DNA from: Shinisaurus crocodilurus
Lineage: Eukaryota > Chordata > Lepidosauria > Squamata > Shinisauridae
Reading direction: 5' to 3'
DNA length: 64,000 bases
Assembly: GCA_021292165.1 (NCBI GenBank)
Contig: CM037879.1
Span: 280,253,772-280,317,771 of the forward strand
Shown: positions 23,272 through 34,933 of the stretch, piece after piece
Position numbering within the stretch: position 1 is the first letter of the stretch
Layout of the letters: each line of letters opens with the position of its first letter
The notes under the pieces: model-generated
Database searches by the model: none
Told to the model about the DNA's origin: nothing
What the model saw: the letters and a program-made list of their open reading frames with translations, nothing else
Made by a program: the position numbers and the translations under genes

Positions 23272-25338
23272 TTTCTGCTCCTGAAAGCAACTACTTCTCA
23301 CCTAGTAATCAAAACAAGTGAAGATTTAGTGCAGCCCTGTGCAGAATCAGTTGTTCTTTTTTAAAAACAAACAAACAAACCAGATGAGATAGCTGGTTCT
23401 CTATACCTGCCCATTCTTGCTCATTCTTAATATTGCTTCCAAATGGCAAGGAAGTGATTCTAGAAGAGCAGGCCTGATATTAACCCATCATGCATTTGAA
23501 TATGTAAGAAGCAGTAAAAAATACAACTTATTTTGTTCAATGACAAAAGATTCCAGTTACCGGAGCCAATTTTCTCTAAAGCCTGCTAAAGTCACCGTAA
23601 TTCTGGATGAATTATTGCATAGGGAGGGGGAAAGCTTTCATTGATATATTTCACTAGAAATATCATAATTCTTCTTTTTTTAAAATCCGGTATGATTTAT
23701 GCCTCCCCTCCCCAAGCACAACAACACAGAGAGCTTCAGTTGTTGGACAGTGTAGAAATGTAATAAATAACTAAATCATATACAAATAAATAAATCTATT
23801 CACAAGTAAGTCCCGCTGAGTTTTTTTAAATTGTGGCTACCAGTGGGGGAGCATTATCTCCCCACCACCACCACGAATTACCCTGAGAACAGCACTGTAT
23901 AACAATGTTTGACATTTTCCCAGGCATTCTGGGAAAATAAATAAGATGGCCACCAGCCAAGGAGGAACACCAGTGAGTTTGCTCTACAGGCCCCAAAGTG
24001 TAAAAGAGGAGAGGCAGTTTCAGTCCCTCTTTTTCTTCAACACCTCCTCCCCACCAATTTGGGCCGAGATTTCTCAATTGTGACATTTCAGGCTTGCACT
24101 AGTAAAAACACAACTAGTTGTCACTGTGTTGTTGCCCCTCCCAAGGGCTGAGCTAAGAATGGAGCAGAATTAACCACGTTGTTGACTTCTTCTCTCACAT
24201 GAGCTCAGGATTCTTATATTACTGGAGCAGACTGGAAAGTGGCCAGCCATGCTGCCGTAGCTCCAGAACTACTGAGACATCAGCAGAAACAGCCCTTAGT
24301 TGGCTCATCCGTATACTTCAAATCTCATGGATTCATGGGAGGCAATCTCCACCATTACATGACTTGCCCACTGGGGTTTCAGTATAGTAAAGGATGATGT
24401 GTCCCAATTTATTGCCCTATGTCAGGAGCAACCGCCTGTTTACATGGGACTTGGAAACATGGTCAGACCAGATGCACTGAGACAGGCCCAAGAAGGAAGC
24501 TCATCAAAACAGTTTCCCATGACTTTGCAACTTTTTCTCAAACAACACAAACTAAACAATAGTTTTTCACGAGTGTCTCTGCAGCTCATTTCCTTTCTAT
24601 TATGAGCATAGAACTCTTATTACGAATTCAAAACGGGGCCAAAGTCTGGCCTGCATTGGGGGGGGGGGGGGCATGATAAGAAAAGGGAGTTAAAAATCCC
24701 TCCCCTGTTTTGTATTTTAATTTAGAGCTTGGCCGAACTGCAGAAGTTTCAAAAGTTTGGTTGGAATTTTGCGTGGTAGGACTGTTTCACGATCGAGCAG
24801 TGGGGCTAAACTTCCTCCTGTCTTTTACATTTTAAGCGGGGGTGCATTTGAGGGTGGGTTGTTGTTGTTTTTCAAAACTCCCTCAGATGTCAGCCTCAAA
24901 TAGCACCAGAATGTCTCGCAAATAGCACCAAAAGTGCCTACAGTTTTAGCTTCGATGCTAAATGGGTTTGGCCAAAAGTATTGCCTGGGTGGGAGACCAG
25001 CTGGGAACTATATGGAGCCTGCTCTGAGTTTACATATGCAACAAAAGGTGAAACAACAAAAGAAATAAATGTTCTTCAAGAATGTATCAATATCAGCATT
25101 TGTCATCATGCTGTGGAGTTTCCTAGGAAGCCATGGGCCATGATTGGCTCTCTGGGATCACCTGATTTCCACAAGCAGTAGGCTTTGTTTCCTCGCTTGA
25201 ACCACCTGCAGTCTCCTCCTCTAACCAGCAACACCAGTGATGCATGGAAGTGAGAACTGGAATCTGAACTCCCAGCTCACCCTCCCAGTCCCCAACTGCC
25301 AACATGGCATTTGCGTCTCCATTCTTTCTACAAGTAGC
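23272..25338. other. No gene; small repeat traces
   Basis: 23728-23790 is an L2-type tail (gagagcttcagttgttggac..taataaat). 24658-24672 is a G15 run. 24990-25030 (ttgcctgggtgggagaccag) faintly recalls a 5S segment. Otherwise unassigned intron. Confidence 0.45.
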
Positions 25339-25448
25339 TTAAGAACATAAGAAGAGCCATGTTGAATCAGACCAAAGGCCTATATCTGGCCTATGAGAAA
25401 CCCACAAGTAGGGCATGAGTGCAATAGCACTCATAGCTCATGGATTCC
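25339..25448 (-). mobile_element. CR1-like LINE 3' tail fragment
   Basis: ttaagaacataagaagagcc, then the same untranslated phrase as 14395-14500. Confidence 0.7.
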
Positions 25449-25457
25449 CCCTCCACA

Positions 25458-25484
25458 GTGTGTGTGTGTGTGTGTGTGTGTGTG
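25458..25484 (+). repeat. (TG)n microsatellite
   Basis: About 13 perfect dinucleotide units. Confidence 0.9.
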
Positions 25485-25731
25485 CATTGGGGGTGTGTGG
25501 AATCTTTGTTTCTGGCCCCAACGTTCACATGCTCAGTTGGTGTGTGTAGGGCAAGGGTTAATTCTACCTTTGGGACAAAGGGATTAAACTAGACTGCCTT
25601 TTAATTCCCAGCACTGTAATTTTATGAAAAAGTACAGTATTTACTTCTCCCACCCATCCTTTCTTGCGCAACGTAGTTGATGTGATTGGCTGCAGATAAG
25701 CACGAGGAAACAGCTTTCGTATTTCTATTAC

Positions 25732-25733
<2 letters not shown>

Positions 25734-25791
<58 letters not shown>
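25734..25791 (+). repeat. Compound (GT)n(GA)n microsatellite
   Basis: A GT tract switches directly to a GA tract at about 25764, giving an alternating stretch followed by an all-purine stretch. Confidence 0.92.
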
Positions 25792-25984
25792 GTGTTTTCA
25801 TGGATGCCTTTTTTTACAACTATGTGCTTGTACATATGGAAAGGCGCAGCATGAAGCCAAGGATGCCGAAGGCAGAAAGAAAAGCATCCTTGTCCATTGA
25901 ACTGACCTACTAAGGGGAACATTAGTGCACCATATGATCACCGTCTCATCCATGTGGAGAATGTGGAGTCATGAGCACTTTTGT

Positions 25985-26640
25985 TTGACAGCCAAAAAAG
26001 GCGGCTTCTAGCTGAGGGAAGGTAGAAAAAAAAGAAAAAAGAAAAATAGAAAAAAAGAAGATGATTCAGGCGAGATAACAATAATTTTTTTTTACTGCTG
26101 GCTGGTGGAGGTGTTTAGGATGTGTTTTCTTTATATCTCCGTCCGCCCCTAATTGACGATGCTTTAAAATTGAATGACTAGCAGTCAAAACGTGTTTGCT
26201 TCAAGCTGAGAAGAAAAATGCCGGTGTCTGTGCTTCCAAACTGATTGCGCTTTGTACACAACTGACAGCCACAGTCACTTTGAGTGACTGATAAGTGGGG
26301 AGCTTTGCCACTTATCAAGGAATGTGCGCCGAAAAGAAAAGGACTGTGAGCCATTCAGATGCGTTGGCATGTTCAAAATAACATCTCACATCAGTCAGGC
26401 TCACGAGGCACTAGGAGATGTTTCAAAATAAACTTTGCATCCATCTATCTCGCTATCTGGAGGCAAAGATTCAATTTAACAGACAAATCGCTGTGTTGCA
26501 TCGCAGCATTTCCCGTAAAGGAGAACATCATTATAGCGGTCATGGGTTTAGCCACAATTACTGGGATTTCTACAGCACTGGAGGGCCTTTGTCAGGTCAC
26601 GGCCGCCCCCTCCGTGGATTTAATTTTGAAAATTCATCCC
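25985..26640. promoter_or_regulatory. Candidate conserved non-coding element
   Basis: A block of about 650 bp free of recognised repeats, in a neighbourhood otherwise full of them. It contains a SOX-like AACAAT at 26078-26083 and a perfect 10-bp inverted pair (tgataagtgg at 26289, ccacttatca at 26308) that carries two opposed GATA-type sites. It is open in some frames but lacks exon features. Enhancer function is inference only. Confidence 0.35.
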
Positions 26641-26759
26641 TCAAGATCTGGGGTGGCACCTTGTGGCCCTCAGGCTGTGTGTGATCCTCCACTGCTCTCT
26701 TGGAGGCCCACCAAGCTGTGGGGAGCCCCCGCCCACTTTTCCTTGCAGTCAGCTGATCA

Positions 26760-27400
26760 GCTGCCAGGAAAAGATTGTTGTTCTGGTGCTACTATTTGCA
26801 ACACGAGGACAGCTATCCCCATGGCATTGGGGTGGGGAAAGAAGCTTTATTACCTCTCCCCACCTCCAAGCAAGCCTGATATAGCTGGGATCACTGTTTC
26901 CCTGCTCCTAATAGTGGTGGGGAAATAGCATTCTCAGAGGGTATCACTGGGCGTTGGAAGAGGCTTTAGCCTCCTCCTCAGTGATCCCAGAGGGGACCCC
27001 TGGGTGACCAGCTTTAGCCTCCAGAGATGCCAGCAGTGCTGTGATTACTGTTTCCCTGCTGCAAACAGTGGTGGGAAAACAGAAATCTCGGAGGGGATCA
27101 TTAGCGGGTGGGAGAGGCTTTAGATTCCCTACCCTGTAGCAATCCTGACACTGCCAAGATCCCAGTTTTCCTGCTGCTAATGGAAGGGAAACAGCGATCT
27201 CAGTCATGATCTCTGGGAGGTGGGAGGTTAACACCTCTTCCACACCCCAGTGATCCTGGCGCTGCCAAGGCAGTTGTTGTAGCAGTCATCTTGGAAGGGA
27301 TCTTTGGGGTGGGAAGGGCTTTGACCTTGCAGCACAGGGGTCCTATCTCAGTGGGTAGAAAGGGGAGGTTTAAACTTCCCCATCCCGGTCTGCTGAGATG
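26760..27400 (+). repeat. Diverged tandem repeat, period about 110-150 bp
   Basis: Units begin near 26885 (gggatcactgtttccctgct), 27037 (gtgattactgtttccctgct), 27152 (agatcccagttttcctgctg) and more weakly 27263. Each is followed by a gtggtggg/ggaaacag-type block and a gggtgggag..ggcttt block. Confidence 0.6.
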
Positions 27401-27421
27401 TGGGTGATTGGAGGGGGGGGA

Positions 27422-27423
<2 letters not shown>

Positions 27424-27466
<43 letters not shown>

Positions 27467-27470
27467 CAGC
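27424..27470 (+). repeat. (TG)n(CG)n microsatellite
   Basis: About 18 TG units followed by a short CGCGCG stretch, an alternating purine-pyrimidine run with Z-DNA potential. Confidence 0.9.
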
Positions 27471-27537
27471 CTCCAACCTTCCACCCATATGGCCTTTGGG
27501 TCCCAAAAGGCCGCCCACCCTGCTCTAGATCATGGGA

Positions 27538-27985
27538 GTGTGTCGCCCAGTGTGGCCAAGCATGTGCTGTGCAAGCAGAACGTCTCCTATTCAATCAGCG
27601 ACATCTCCAGTTAAAAGGATCAGGGGAGGCCGGTGATTCCTATTCTGGTGGGACTCCTTTTCCATCGCAGGTTCTGCAGGTCTTATTTGGAGCTTCATAG
27701 GAGTTATCCACGGTGCTGAACCCCATCCCCAAAATAGGTTCACCGCCATGGAGCGCCATGGATAGCTCCTACGAAGCTCCAAATAAAAGCTGCAAAACCT
27801 GTAACGGAAAAGGAGCCCCACCAAAATAGGAGTCACCGGCCTCCCCTGAAAAGGATCAAGTGGAAGGCGATGTGAAAGGCCTCTGCCCAAGACCCTGGGA
27901 GCTGCTGCCAGTCAGAGCAGATAACACTGAGCTGGATGGACAAATAGCCTGACTTGGACTAAGGCAACTTCCTGTGTTTCTCCTT
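27538..27985 (+). mobile_element. Family N tRNA-SINE split by foldback MITE D1
   Basis: The head (gtgctgtgcaagcagaac..catctccagttaaaagg) is at 27538-27620. The body resumes at 27849 (aaaaggatcaagtggaaggc) and runs through gagctggatggacaa to aaggcaacttcctg. The insert is described separately. Confidence 0.78.
27621..27848. mobile_element. Foldback hAT-type MITE, family D, copy 1
   Basis: CAGGGGAGGCCGGTGA at the left, tcaccggcctcccctg at the right. Exact 8-bp duplication aaaaggat (27613-27620 and 27849-27856). The two halves are extended inverted repeats. Confidence 0.9.
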
Positions 27986-29024
27986 TAACATGGGGGATAT
28001 GAAGGTATAGACCGCAAGGCTTTGTGGCACGCCTGGAACAGGAAGATCCGTCAACCTGCCTGTGGTTCTCTAATGCTGTACTGCTGGCTGGCTGATCAGT
28101 GGCCCCTGGAAATAGAGAAGTTGGCCATCCCTGCTAGAGACAATGCCTTATTTCCTTAGCTTCCAGCTGTTGGTTTGGGCAACCAGTTTTGGCATCTCAT
28201 TCAAACCTCATCGCTAACCAAGATGCTAGGAGACATTCTGCAGAGTGACTCACACCGGAAATGTATTGGTACCACCTACTGAGTCATCTGCCCTGTTGAC
28301 TGCATCATTGTGGGTTTCCCCTTACACATCATCCCTCTAAAGATGGGTTGTGCCCATTGCTGCTCTGTTTATGAGATGTAACTGGATTACCAGTTAGGGA
28401 GGTACAATCTGAAGCCCACGTGGAGGTTGATTGAAATAATGTGACAGTCAGGTTTCTTTTTCCTCTTAGATGTGTTGGGTTTTATTGTGCATTTGGCAGA
28501 TGCGTCTGACATCCTTTAAACTTTGCAGTGATAGTAACAATAAAGAATTATAATGGATTGGCTGCTTGAAATAGCGATCTCATTGTTGTCTGAAAAGGAT
28601 TGTATTTCTTTCCATGCATCCTTTTCAACACAACCAAATCAACCTTGTCCTGGCTCAGATAATCAACACAGCCACCGTGTGTGACTGCCTGTGGGACTGT
28701 GTGGGTCTCCCAGCAGGGACTTTCTGGGATCACATGAAGGCACCTATTAATAAGCACCAGAGCTTCTATGCTTGGGGGGAATAAATGAATGATATGATTT
28801 GTGTGATCACAGACAATCTATGGCTGTGTGTGTATCCCATCGCCATCTGCAATGTCCTTACAATTGTCTTTTATGTCTAAACCAGGATTGGGCAGCAGAA
28901 CACAGTTTGTGGGCCACATGTGGCCTCCCTGGGCATTTTTTCAGCGGGCCCTGCCCCCACAGCCCCCTGCACCACGGCTGACTGTGTTGCATCGGCAAGA
29001 AAAATGATGCTTTGGGGAGAAAAC

Positions 29025-29028
<4 letters not shown>
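27986..29028. other. No gene; intron
   Basis: 28885-28990 has a short hAT-like phrase (gtgggccacatgtggcct). The rest has no recognised feature. Confidence 0.45.

Positions 29029-29055
<27 letters not shown>
29029..29055 (+). repeat. (GA)n microsatellite
   Basis: Perfect GA dinucleotide tract. Confidence 0.9.
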
Positions 29056-29471
29056 CCTTGTCTGGAAGCAGAATTGTGGTTCTGGAAGCCTCCCAGCAGT
29101 ACAGTTCTGCTTATAAACAAGGTACATACTTCCCAAATGTCTTATTTCCTTCTAAAATTAAGAGGGGGTTGCTAACGCCATCACAGGAAATTTGGCAGTG
29201 AGGGCAATTTTGGCAGAGGCAGCCCCTGGTGGGTTCATTGTCACAAGGGACAATGCAGACCCCCATCCCAGGCCTAAACCATTGTTGATCATTACATAGC
29301 CCATCAGGTGCTATATCAGGTTACATTTCTGGAACAACTTTTGTGCTGTACCAAGGCTACTCTATACACTCCTGAGATTCCAAGCTTGATTTTTTTTTTT
29401 ATATGGTTCTAATCTTCAGAGCTGCATCTTGCATTTTCAAAATCCCTGCAGCCATGTTTGAAAATATGGGT

Positions 29472-29498
29472 AATCTATCTATCTATCTATCTATCTAT
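29472..29498 (+). repeat. (ATCT)n microsatellite
   Basis: Six to seven tetranucleotide units. Confidence 0.9.
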
Positions 29499-29607
29499 GG
29501 GCCCACCAAATTGTGAAAGGTGAGAAGATATTAGAACTTCTTTGGCCTTTCAGGACCACTGAGTGGCAATGTTTTCTGCCCCCAGACTGGAGTTTGAAAC
29601 CTCAGTA

Positions 29608-29655
29608 TCAAAGGTGGGGTATAAATATAATAAATAAATAAATAAATAAATAAAT
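29608..29655 (+). mobile_element. L2/MIR-like SINE tail remnant
   Basis: ggtggggtataaatataata, then (AAAT)n: the shared 3' end of the L2-type LINEs and MIR-like SINEs of this window. Confidence 0.6.
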
Positions 29656-31240
29656 TCCAACACATTACAGTATCGCTAAGGTTTCTCCACAAATATTAAA
29701 CTACTCTATTTTCCCTCATGTTTATTTGCTAGAAGCCAGGAATGATTTACTTCTAAGTAATGTATTCAAATCAATGTAAATACTCCAGTAAGTGAAGCAG
29801 GTTGTGGATTGCACCTTAGGGGGAGAGAGAAAGTGACCGCCCCGGTTCTCATTGTTTCTTGCAGGTTTTTCTCCTCTACCTATTGTCTGCCTTTCTTTTT
29901 GTTGCACATAGCAGGTGTTTCTTTCACTACACCAAAGCTGGCAGCACAAGGGTTTCCTTTGTGGTGGTTCCTTGGAGACTTTTGATTAAACTCTTCTTTG
30001 TGGCAACGATGCCAAGTTGCACATGGAATTTGTGTGTACACAAATGCCTCCAATTTCTTCATTCAGGCTCATTGCTCAAGTCTTTCATTCTCTCTTCCCT
30101 ATATTATCATTGTTTCTTACAAGCTAAATCTAAAAGCAGGCCACATTTTCTACAGACCTTATCCTGGCCACGAGTCCATTTCTTCCCTTAATGATTCATA
30201 TGGTTTTAGCTCTTTTTTGTTTGGTTTTTTAAAAATACTTTTCTAAAATAAAATCTTTGAAATAAAAACAAAACCTTACAAAGGGTTGTAGATCGGTGGT
30301 AGAGCTCATGCGTTGCATTCATTAGGTCCCAGATGATATCAGCATCCCTGATAATCAAAAGATGCCAGTGCTGCATCCCTGCAGGCCCTGGTTCCACAAC
30401 ATCACTGATTGTAGGGTTGAGCCAGAAGGGCAGACATTTTTTTTGCAAAAAATAAAAATAAAATGGTTATCAGTGTGAAAAGATGTCCCTCTTTTAGTGA
30501 ATTTTTGAGGATATCTGTGTAAGGCTGTGTAAGATTAAAGTACTCACAGTATACAAGAAGTATAGGCCTTGCCCTCAGTGATGTCATCAATTCACTATGT
30601 GATCACTGATTACCTAGGGTCATCCATGTGACAAGATCAGGAAGCATGGTTCTCCTTTTAATTTGGCTTCATATTTACCCTCAGTGATCTTAGCACATAG
30701 CGAAATCTGAGTGGCTACATAGTGCCGTGATGTCTTCCCTATCACTGTGTGATCCCTGATTAGCTGGGATCACTCTGGGTAGGAGAAAGAGGTCCTGCTC
30801 AGGGTCAGCACTTAATTCTGCTCATGGTCATTCGAGCAGGGGTCCTCACATGTTTGAGCACCTTAGCTGTGATCGTGGGAATACTAGTACATGGTATCTG
30901 TGTTCAGGCTGCTTCACTGAACCCCTATATAGGGAGGAATTGTGAGGACATAAAACATACATACATACCCAAATGGTTTGCATGTGTCAGCCAGTCCTTC
31001 GTATCACCCTGTGCTAATGGGAGCTACGCTTCCACTGGTTAAGAAGCCAGGGGATTTCTCATGCCACCATCTTTTAAGCCTCAGATATCCCTCCACTCTT
31101 CTGTTTTGCTGAATCTCACACACTCAGTCATGTTATGGTCACCTAGTGTGGTGTATGGATTTGCTGTCTTTTTGGGAAGAAGGGGAGGCTGATGCTGGTG
31201 GAGACCAAGATGCTCATCCAGACTGCACATAGGTTTGGCT
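29656..31240. other. No gene; one old SINE
   Basis: 30292-30420 is a degraded family N SINE (tcggtggtagagctcatgcg). The rest is unassigned intron. Confidence 0.45.
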
Positions 31241-31620
31241 AGGCGGGGAAGCTACATGAGTAGCCCATCTGCCCTAAAAAATCAGCTTCACGGCTGCGTG
31301 CCACTTTGAGGAGGGTTTCTTTTGCATTTGAAAGACCAATTTTCTTCATATTGGGGCCGTCTCTCAATGGGAATGTCAAAACCGAGGAAGGATAAATACC
31401 TGGTAACAGTAAAACGAGAAAAGAAAATGCTCTGAAATTATCTGTCAGGCTCCATGTTTTCCGAGCTCTTGCATTAGCAGGGGACAAAGTCACGGTGTGT
31501 TGACATGTACTAATGTGCAGTGACATAATACCTGGAAAATGGAGACAGCAAAGACGCACAAACTTATCTGAGTTTTTCACAGGGAAAGAAGGGATTTAAC
31601 TTCACTGGTTTTCTAAAAGA
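31241..31620. promoter_or_regulatory. Candidate conserved non-coding element
   Basis: A repeat-free block with balanced composition (attttcttcatattggggcc, tgaaattatctgtcaggctc) in a repeat-rich intron. Open for about 110 codons on the minus strand, with no domain. The regulatory reading is inference. Confidence 0.3.
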
Positions 31621-31899
31621 AAAAAAAAAACACCCAACTGCATTTACCCACATTTGATTGAGATAAACCTGCTCAGATCTAATTCTCTCCAGGCCTTGTG
31701 AAAAGTGGACCTTAAGATGCTGAGCTTATTTGCCCAAATCCCCCCACTTTTCCCTGTAGAAATACAGATTAGGGGAGGAAGTTTGGTCCTTATCTCTAAG
31801 GTTCTTACAGCTTCTGAAGGCAAGTGAAATGCTTATATGAAGGACACTTCCTTGAACTTCTTACTGGTCTTCACTTAGATTATGGAAGAAAGCTTCAGC

Positions 31900-32125
31900 T
31901 GTATAGATTTCCCACAATGCACCAGTCAGTCTCTTCATTTTACATATCTCAGTGTGGCTAAAGGAACTTAATCTTTTTATTCCCCTAAACTGTCAATTAA
32001 GTTGTAGGAAACTCAATCCCGCCCCCTCCATGATTATGGACTTATGATCCGGCTGTCAGCTCAAATGTATTGCCCCGTGCTGTTTCTCAGTCTGTGTAGT
32101 AGCCTGACTTTTCACAGCCTGTAAC
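31900..32125. promoter_or_regulatory. Candidate conserved non-coding element
   Basis: Repeat-free, with homeodomain-like cores (ctgtcaattaagttg) and a tttattcccctaaac phrase. Inference from texture alone. Confidence 0.28.
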
Positions 32126-32276
32126 CTTATATAAACGGTTTCATCCTATAAAATAGCACAGAGCTGATTACAAAAAACCCCACACACAACCCCCCCCCAA
32201 ACCCCCAGAACCCCGCTATTCAGAATGTGTAGCACTTTGCACTAGTTGGTTCAGGGGTTGCCCTCACAGGGCTAGC

Positions 32277-32733
32277 CCTACCATTTGGTAGTGTGAGGTG
32301 GCCACCTGAGGAAGATGATTTAGGTGTCATGAAAGGGCAACACATTCTTACTTACTTTTTTATTGTTGTATTTTTACTGCCAGGGATAGAGAGGTGCTTG
32401 TAGGATTTTCTGTCACAGCAGGCATGTGTTTGTAACCTGTATATCCCGCCTTTTCTTCCAAGGAGCCCAAATCCTCACAACAACCCTATGAGATAGGTTA
32501 GACTGAGAATCAGTGACTGGCCCAAAGTCACCCAGTGAGCTTCATGGCCGAGTGGGGATTTGAAGTCAGGTCTCTCCAGTCCTAGTACAGCATTCTAACC
32601 ACTAAGCCACACTGGCTCTCAGGTGCCAAAATAACTTAACCGGCCATGGGTACCCTCTGTCCCTTGAATTGGGCATGGGGTGGTGCCATTTGCTGCTCTG
32701 CCTCACACAGCAAAATGTCTTGGGTCGGCCCTG
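32277..32733. mobile_element. Old hAT-type element interrupted by a SINE
   Basis: CAGGGCTAGCCCTACC at the left and GGGTCGGCCCTG at the right. Flanks tgccctca and gaccttca match at 5 of 8 positions. The interior contains the inverted SINE at 32440-32621. Confidence 0.55.
32440..32621 (-). mobile_element. MIR-like tRNA-SINE, copy 4
   Basis: Complement of the 2874 family: acaaccctatgagataggtt, ccagtgagcttcatgg, and head ctaaccactaagccacactg. Confidence 0.82.
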
Positions 32734-32765
32734 GACCTTCAGGCTGAGACCCTCATGCTTTCCAT

Positions 32766-32890
32766 CAGGGGATGGGCAATTTGTTTTGGTCTACAACTCC
32801 CAGGAGCCCTAGCCAACATAGCCAATGGTGAGGGGTGAGGGGAGTAGTTGTAGGCCAAAACACCTGGAGGGCCTAAGTTGCCCACCCCTG
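32766..32890. mobile_element. Palindromic hAT-like MITE
   Basis: CAGGGGATGGGCAA and TTGCCCACCCCTG are inverted, as is the inner phrase tacaactccc / agttgtaggc. No clean target duplication. Confidence 0.6.
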
Positions 32891-34145
32891 TTTTGCCTAC
32901 TTGACTCTGGGCAACCCTTTCCCCCACTTTCCAGCCACTCTCCTGCACATGTTCTGCATAGCTTCTCCATCATGGCAACTTGTGGGAGGAAGCAAGTGGC
33001 AGGTCACTTGGTTCAGTTCAATCATCCAAATGTCCAACTAAGGCTTGGCCTAAACAACCCCTCTCCTTCACAGCCCCAGTCCTGGAGGCATTTCTGGAGG
33101 TGGTCTATTTTTAGGAAGTGGGACACACTGGTTCACTTCATTTCAGGGATGGTGGAAGGAGGCATTTAAAGGATTACCATGGCAGCCTTCTACCTTCTGT
33201 GGAATGATGCTGGTCCTCTGCTGCAAGCAGCCCTTTGCAAAAAGAACAAACAAAGAAACAAAAATTACTTCCGCTGTTGCCACAGCATTTCTACAAGAAG
33301 AAGAAGAAGAAAAGACACCACCACAATAAGCCCTTAAGTGCCCCCTTCCCTGAAATGAGGCAAATCGTTTTGCTCCAACCCCCAGAAATCACAGCCCTCA
33401 TTTGGGCTAAACAGTACCTTCTTGAAGGTTCATCGCAGCTAAACTTTCAATAGCAGTTGGCAGAGAAATTGTTCACCATACTGCCTGATTATGCCAGAAT
33501 TTTCCCAAGCAGTATCAAGGCAGCACAGATGTCTACCCTTGGCCTTGTATAGGTTATTGTATGGGCAACAGGTTGATGTTCTGAACCCCTATTTTTAGGG
33601 AGCAATGGGCAAATCTGTCAGTTTCACTATCTCCCACATATTTGATTTTTTTTTAAAATCTCAAATATGAAGAACTTCATGAATGTTGGTAAATTATTTT
33701 TTTTAAAAAAAAATCTGCACCAGACAAATTCAATAGATCCAACCATTCCAGCATAGAAAGGAGGACCATGATGTACCCTGCTTGTCATATAGCTGTTAAA
33801 GATGAGGTGCCTGTCAGAAAAAAAGAGGTGGCAACCCTAATTCAACACTTACATGGGTTGAATTCACAGGGATTCAGACCCAGACTTCTAAGAGCCAAGC
33901 ACTCAAATCTCAGGGCCTAGATGGATGAATTGTTCAATTTCTGTTCCTCCCACATTTGAATTCTTTAAATCTCAATTTATTTTGGCCTGCATATGGAGAA
34001 CTTTGTGAATTTTGGTAAATTCTTATCAAAAAACAAACTGAAATGAAGTTCTTACCTATCCCTGTTCTTTGGCAAGGGACCCAAGCCAGCCCTAGAGAAC
34101 TCTGCAATTGTGCTCCTCCTGTAATATGCACACTCTGAAAAATGT
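32891..34145. other. No gene
   Basis: Intron with A-rich stretches (33235-33320, 33640-33715). No host exon or intact repeat recognised. Confidence 0.5.
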
Positions 34146-34324
34146 TTCATAGATTTCATTTCATAGATCATAGAGCTGGAAGGAGCCTACAAGGCTATTG
34201 AGTCCAACCCCCTGCTCAATGCAGGAAACTAGAGGAGGGGTCTCCCATCCAAGTAATAACCAGGCCTGACCCTGTTTAGCTTTCCACACTCAGACAAGCT
34301 GAGCCAGCGTAAGCCACAGGCCTG
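34146..34324 (-). mobile_element. 5S-derived SINE with CR1-like tail, copy 3 (longest head)
   Basis: Tail gtttcatagatttcatttca, 5S complement ccatccaagtaataaccagg, and head extending to agctgagccagcgtaagcc. Confidence 0.9.
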
Positions 34325-34925
34325 ATCATGATCTTTCTGTCTGATACATGCTTGTACATATATACAAAAGAGTGCCAAACAAACAAGCACTCCTCTAATC
34401 AAACAGCAACAGAAAAAATACACTTTTTTTTTTTTAAAAAAAAAAAAAGTACACTAATACAAGATGTACAAAAAGGTACTACAAGAATAAACATATACAA
34501 ATGCATTATACAAAGTACTGTAGGCAGAGTGCCAGCTGTTATCTCTGTTTCAAAATCTTCCTCCAGAAAAGGCTGTCAAAACAAAAGTAGCCAACAGGAC
34601 TCGGGAGAAAAAAAGTTGCAGATAACACAAAACATGTGCAATAATAAATAGTATAAAAAACACTTACCGTACTTACACTCACATACTGTATTGTCCAACA
34701 ACGCTCATACAAATATTCTTGATTACATACAATCACAACAGTCCTATAACAGATGTAGCCAAGAATCAAAAGCATTTTTTTTACATAACCACTTATACAA
34801 ACATAAGTCCATCACTGAACAAGTTTTTATCATTTATCTACATCAATATCCCAAGCACAAACTTCATGTGAGTTGGCAATAGCCAAGGCCAAAGAATAGA
34901 AAAAAATACTCAATGTCCCTGCAAT
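34325..34925. other. No gene; A-rich LINE-like debris
   Basis: A very A-rich strand (aataaacatatacaaatgca style) with T10/A16 homopolymers at 34424-34448. Possibly the complement of a decayed LINE untranslated region. Confidence 0.4.
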
Positions 34926-34933
34926 GTATAGAG

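Noticed and set aside
26359..26928. 189-codon open frame on the plus strand
   Set aside because: No domain, repeats or splice logic; composition does not change at its ends. The first part overlaps a candidate non-coding element instead.
26760..27400. A CRISPR-like array
   Set aside because: Units diverge, spacing is irregular, and the genome is vertebrate.
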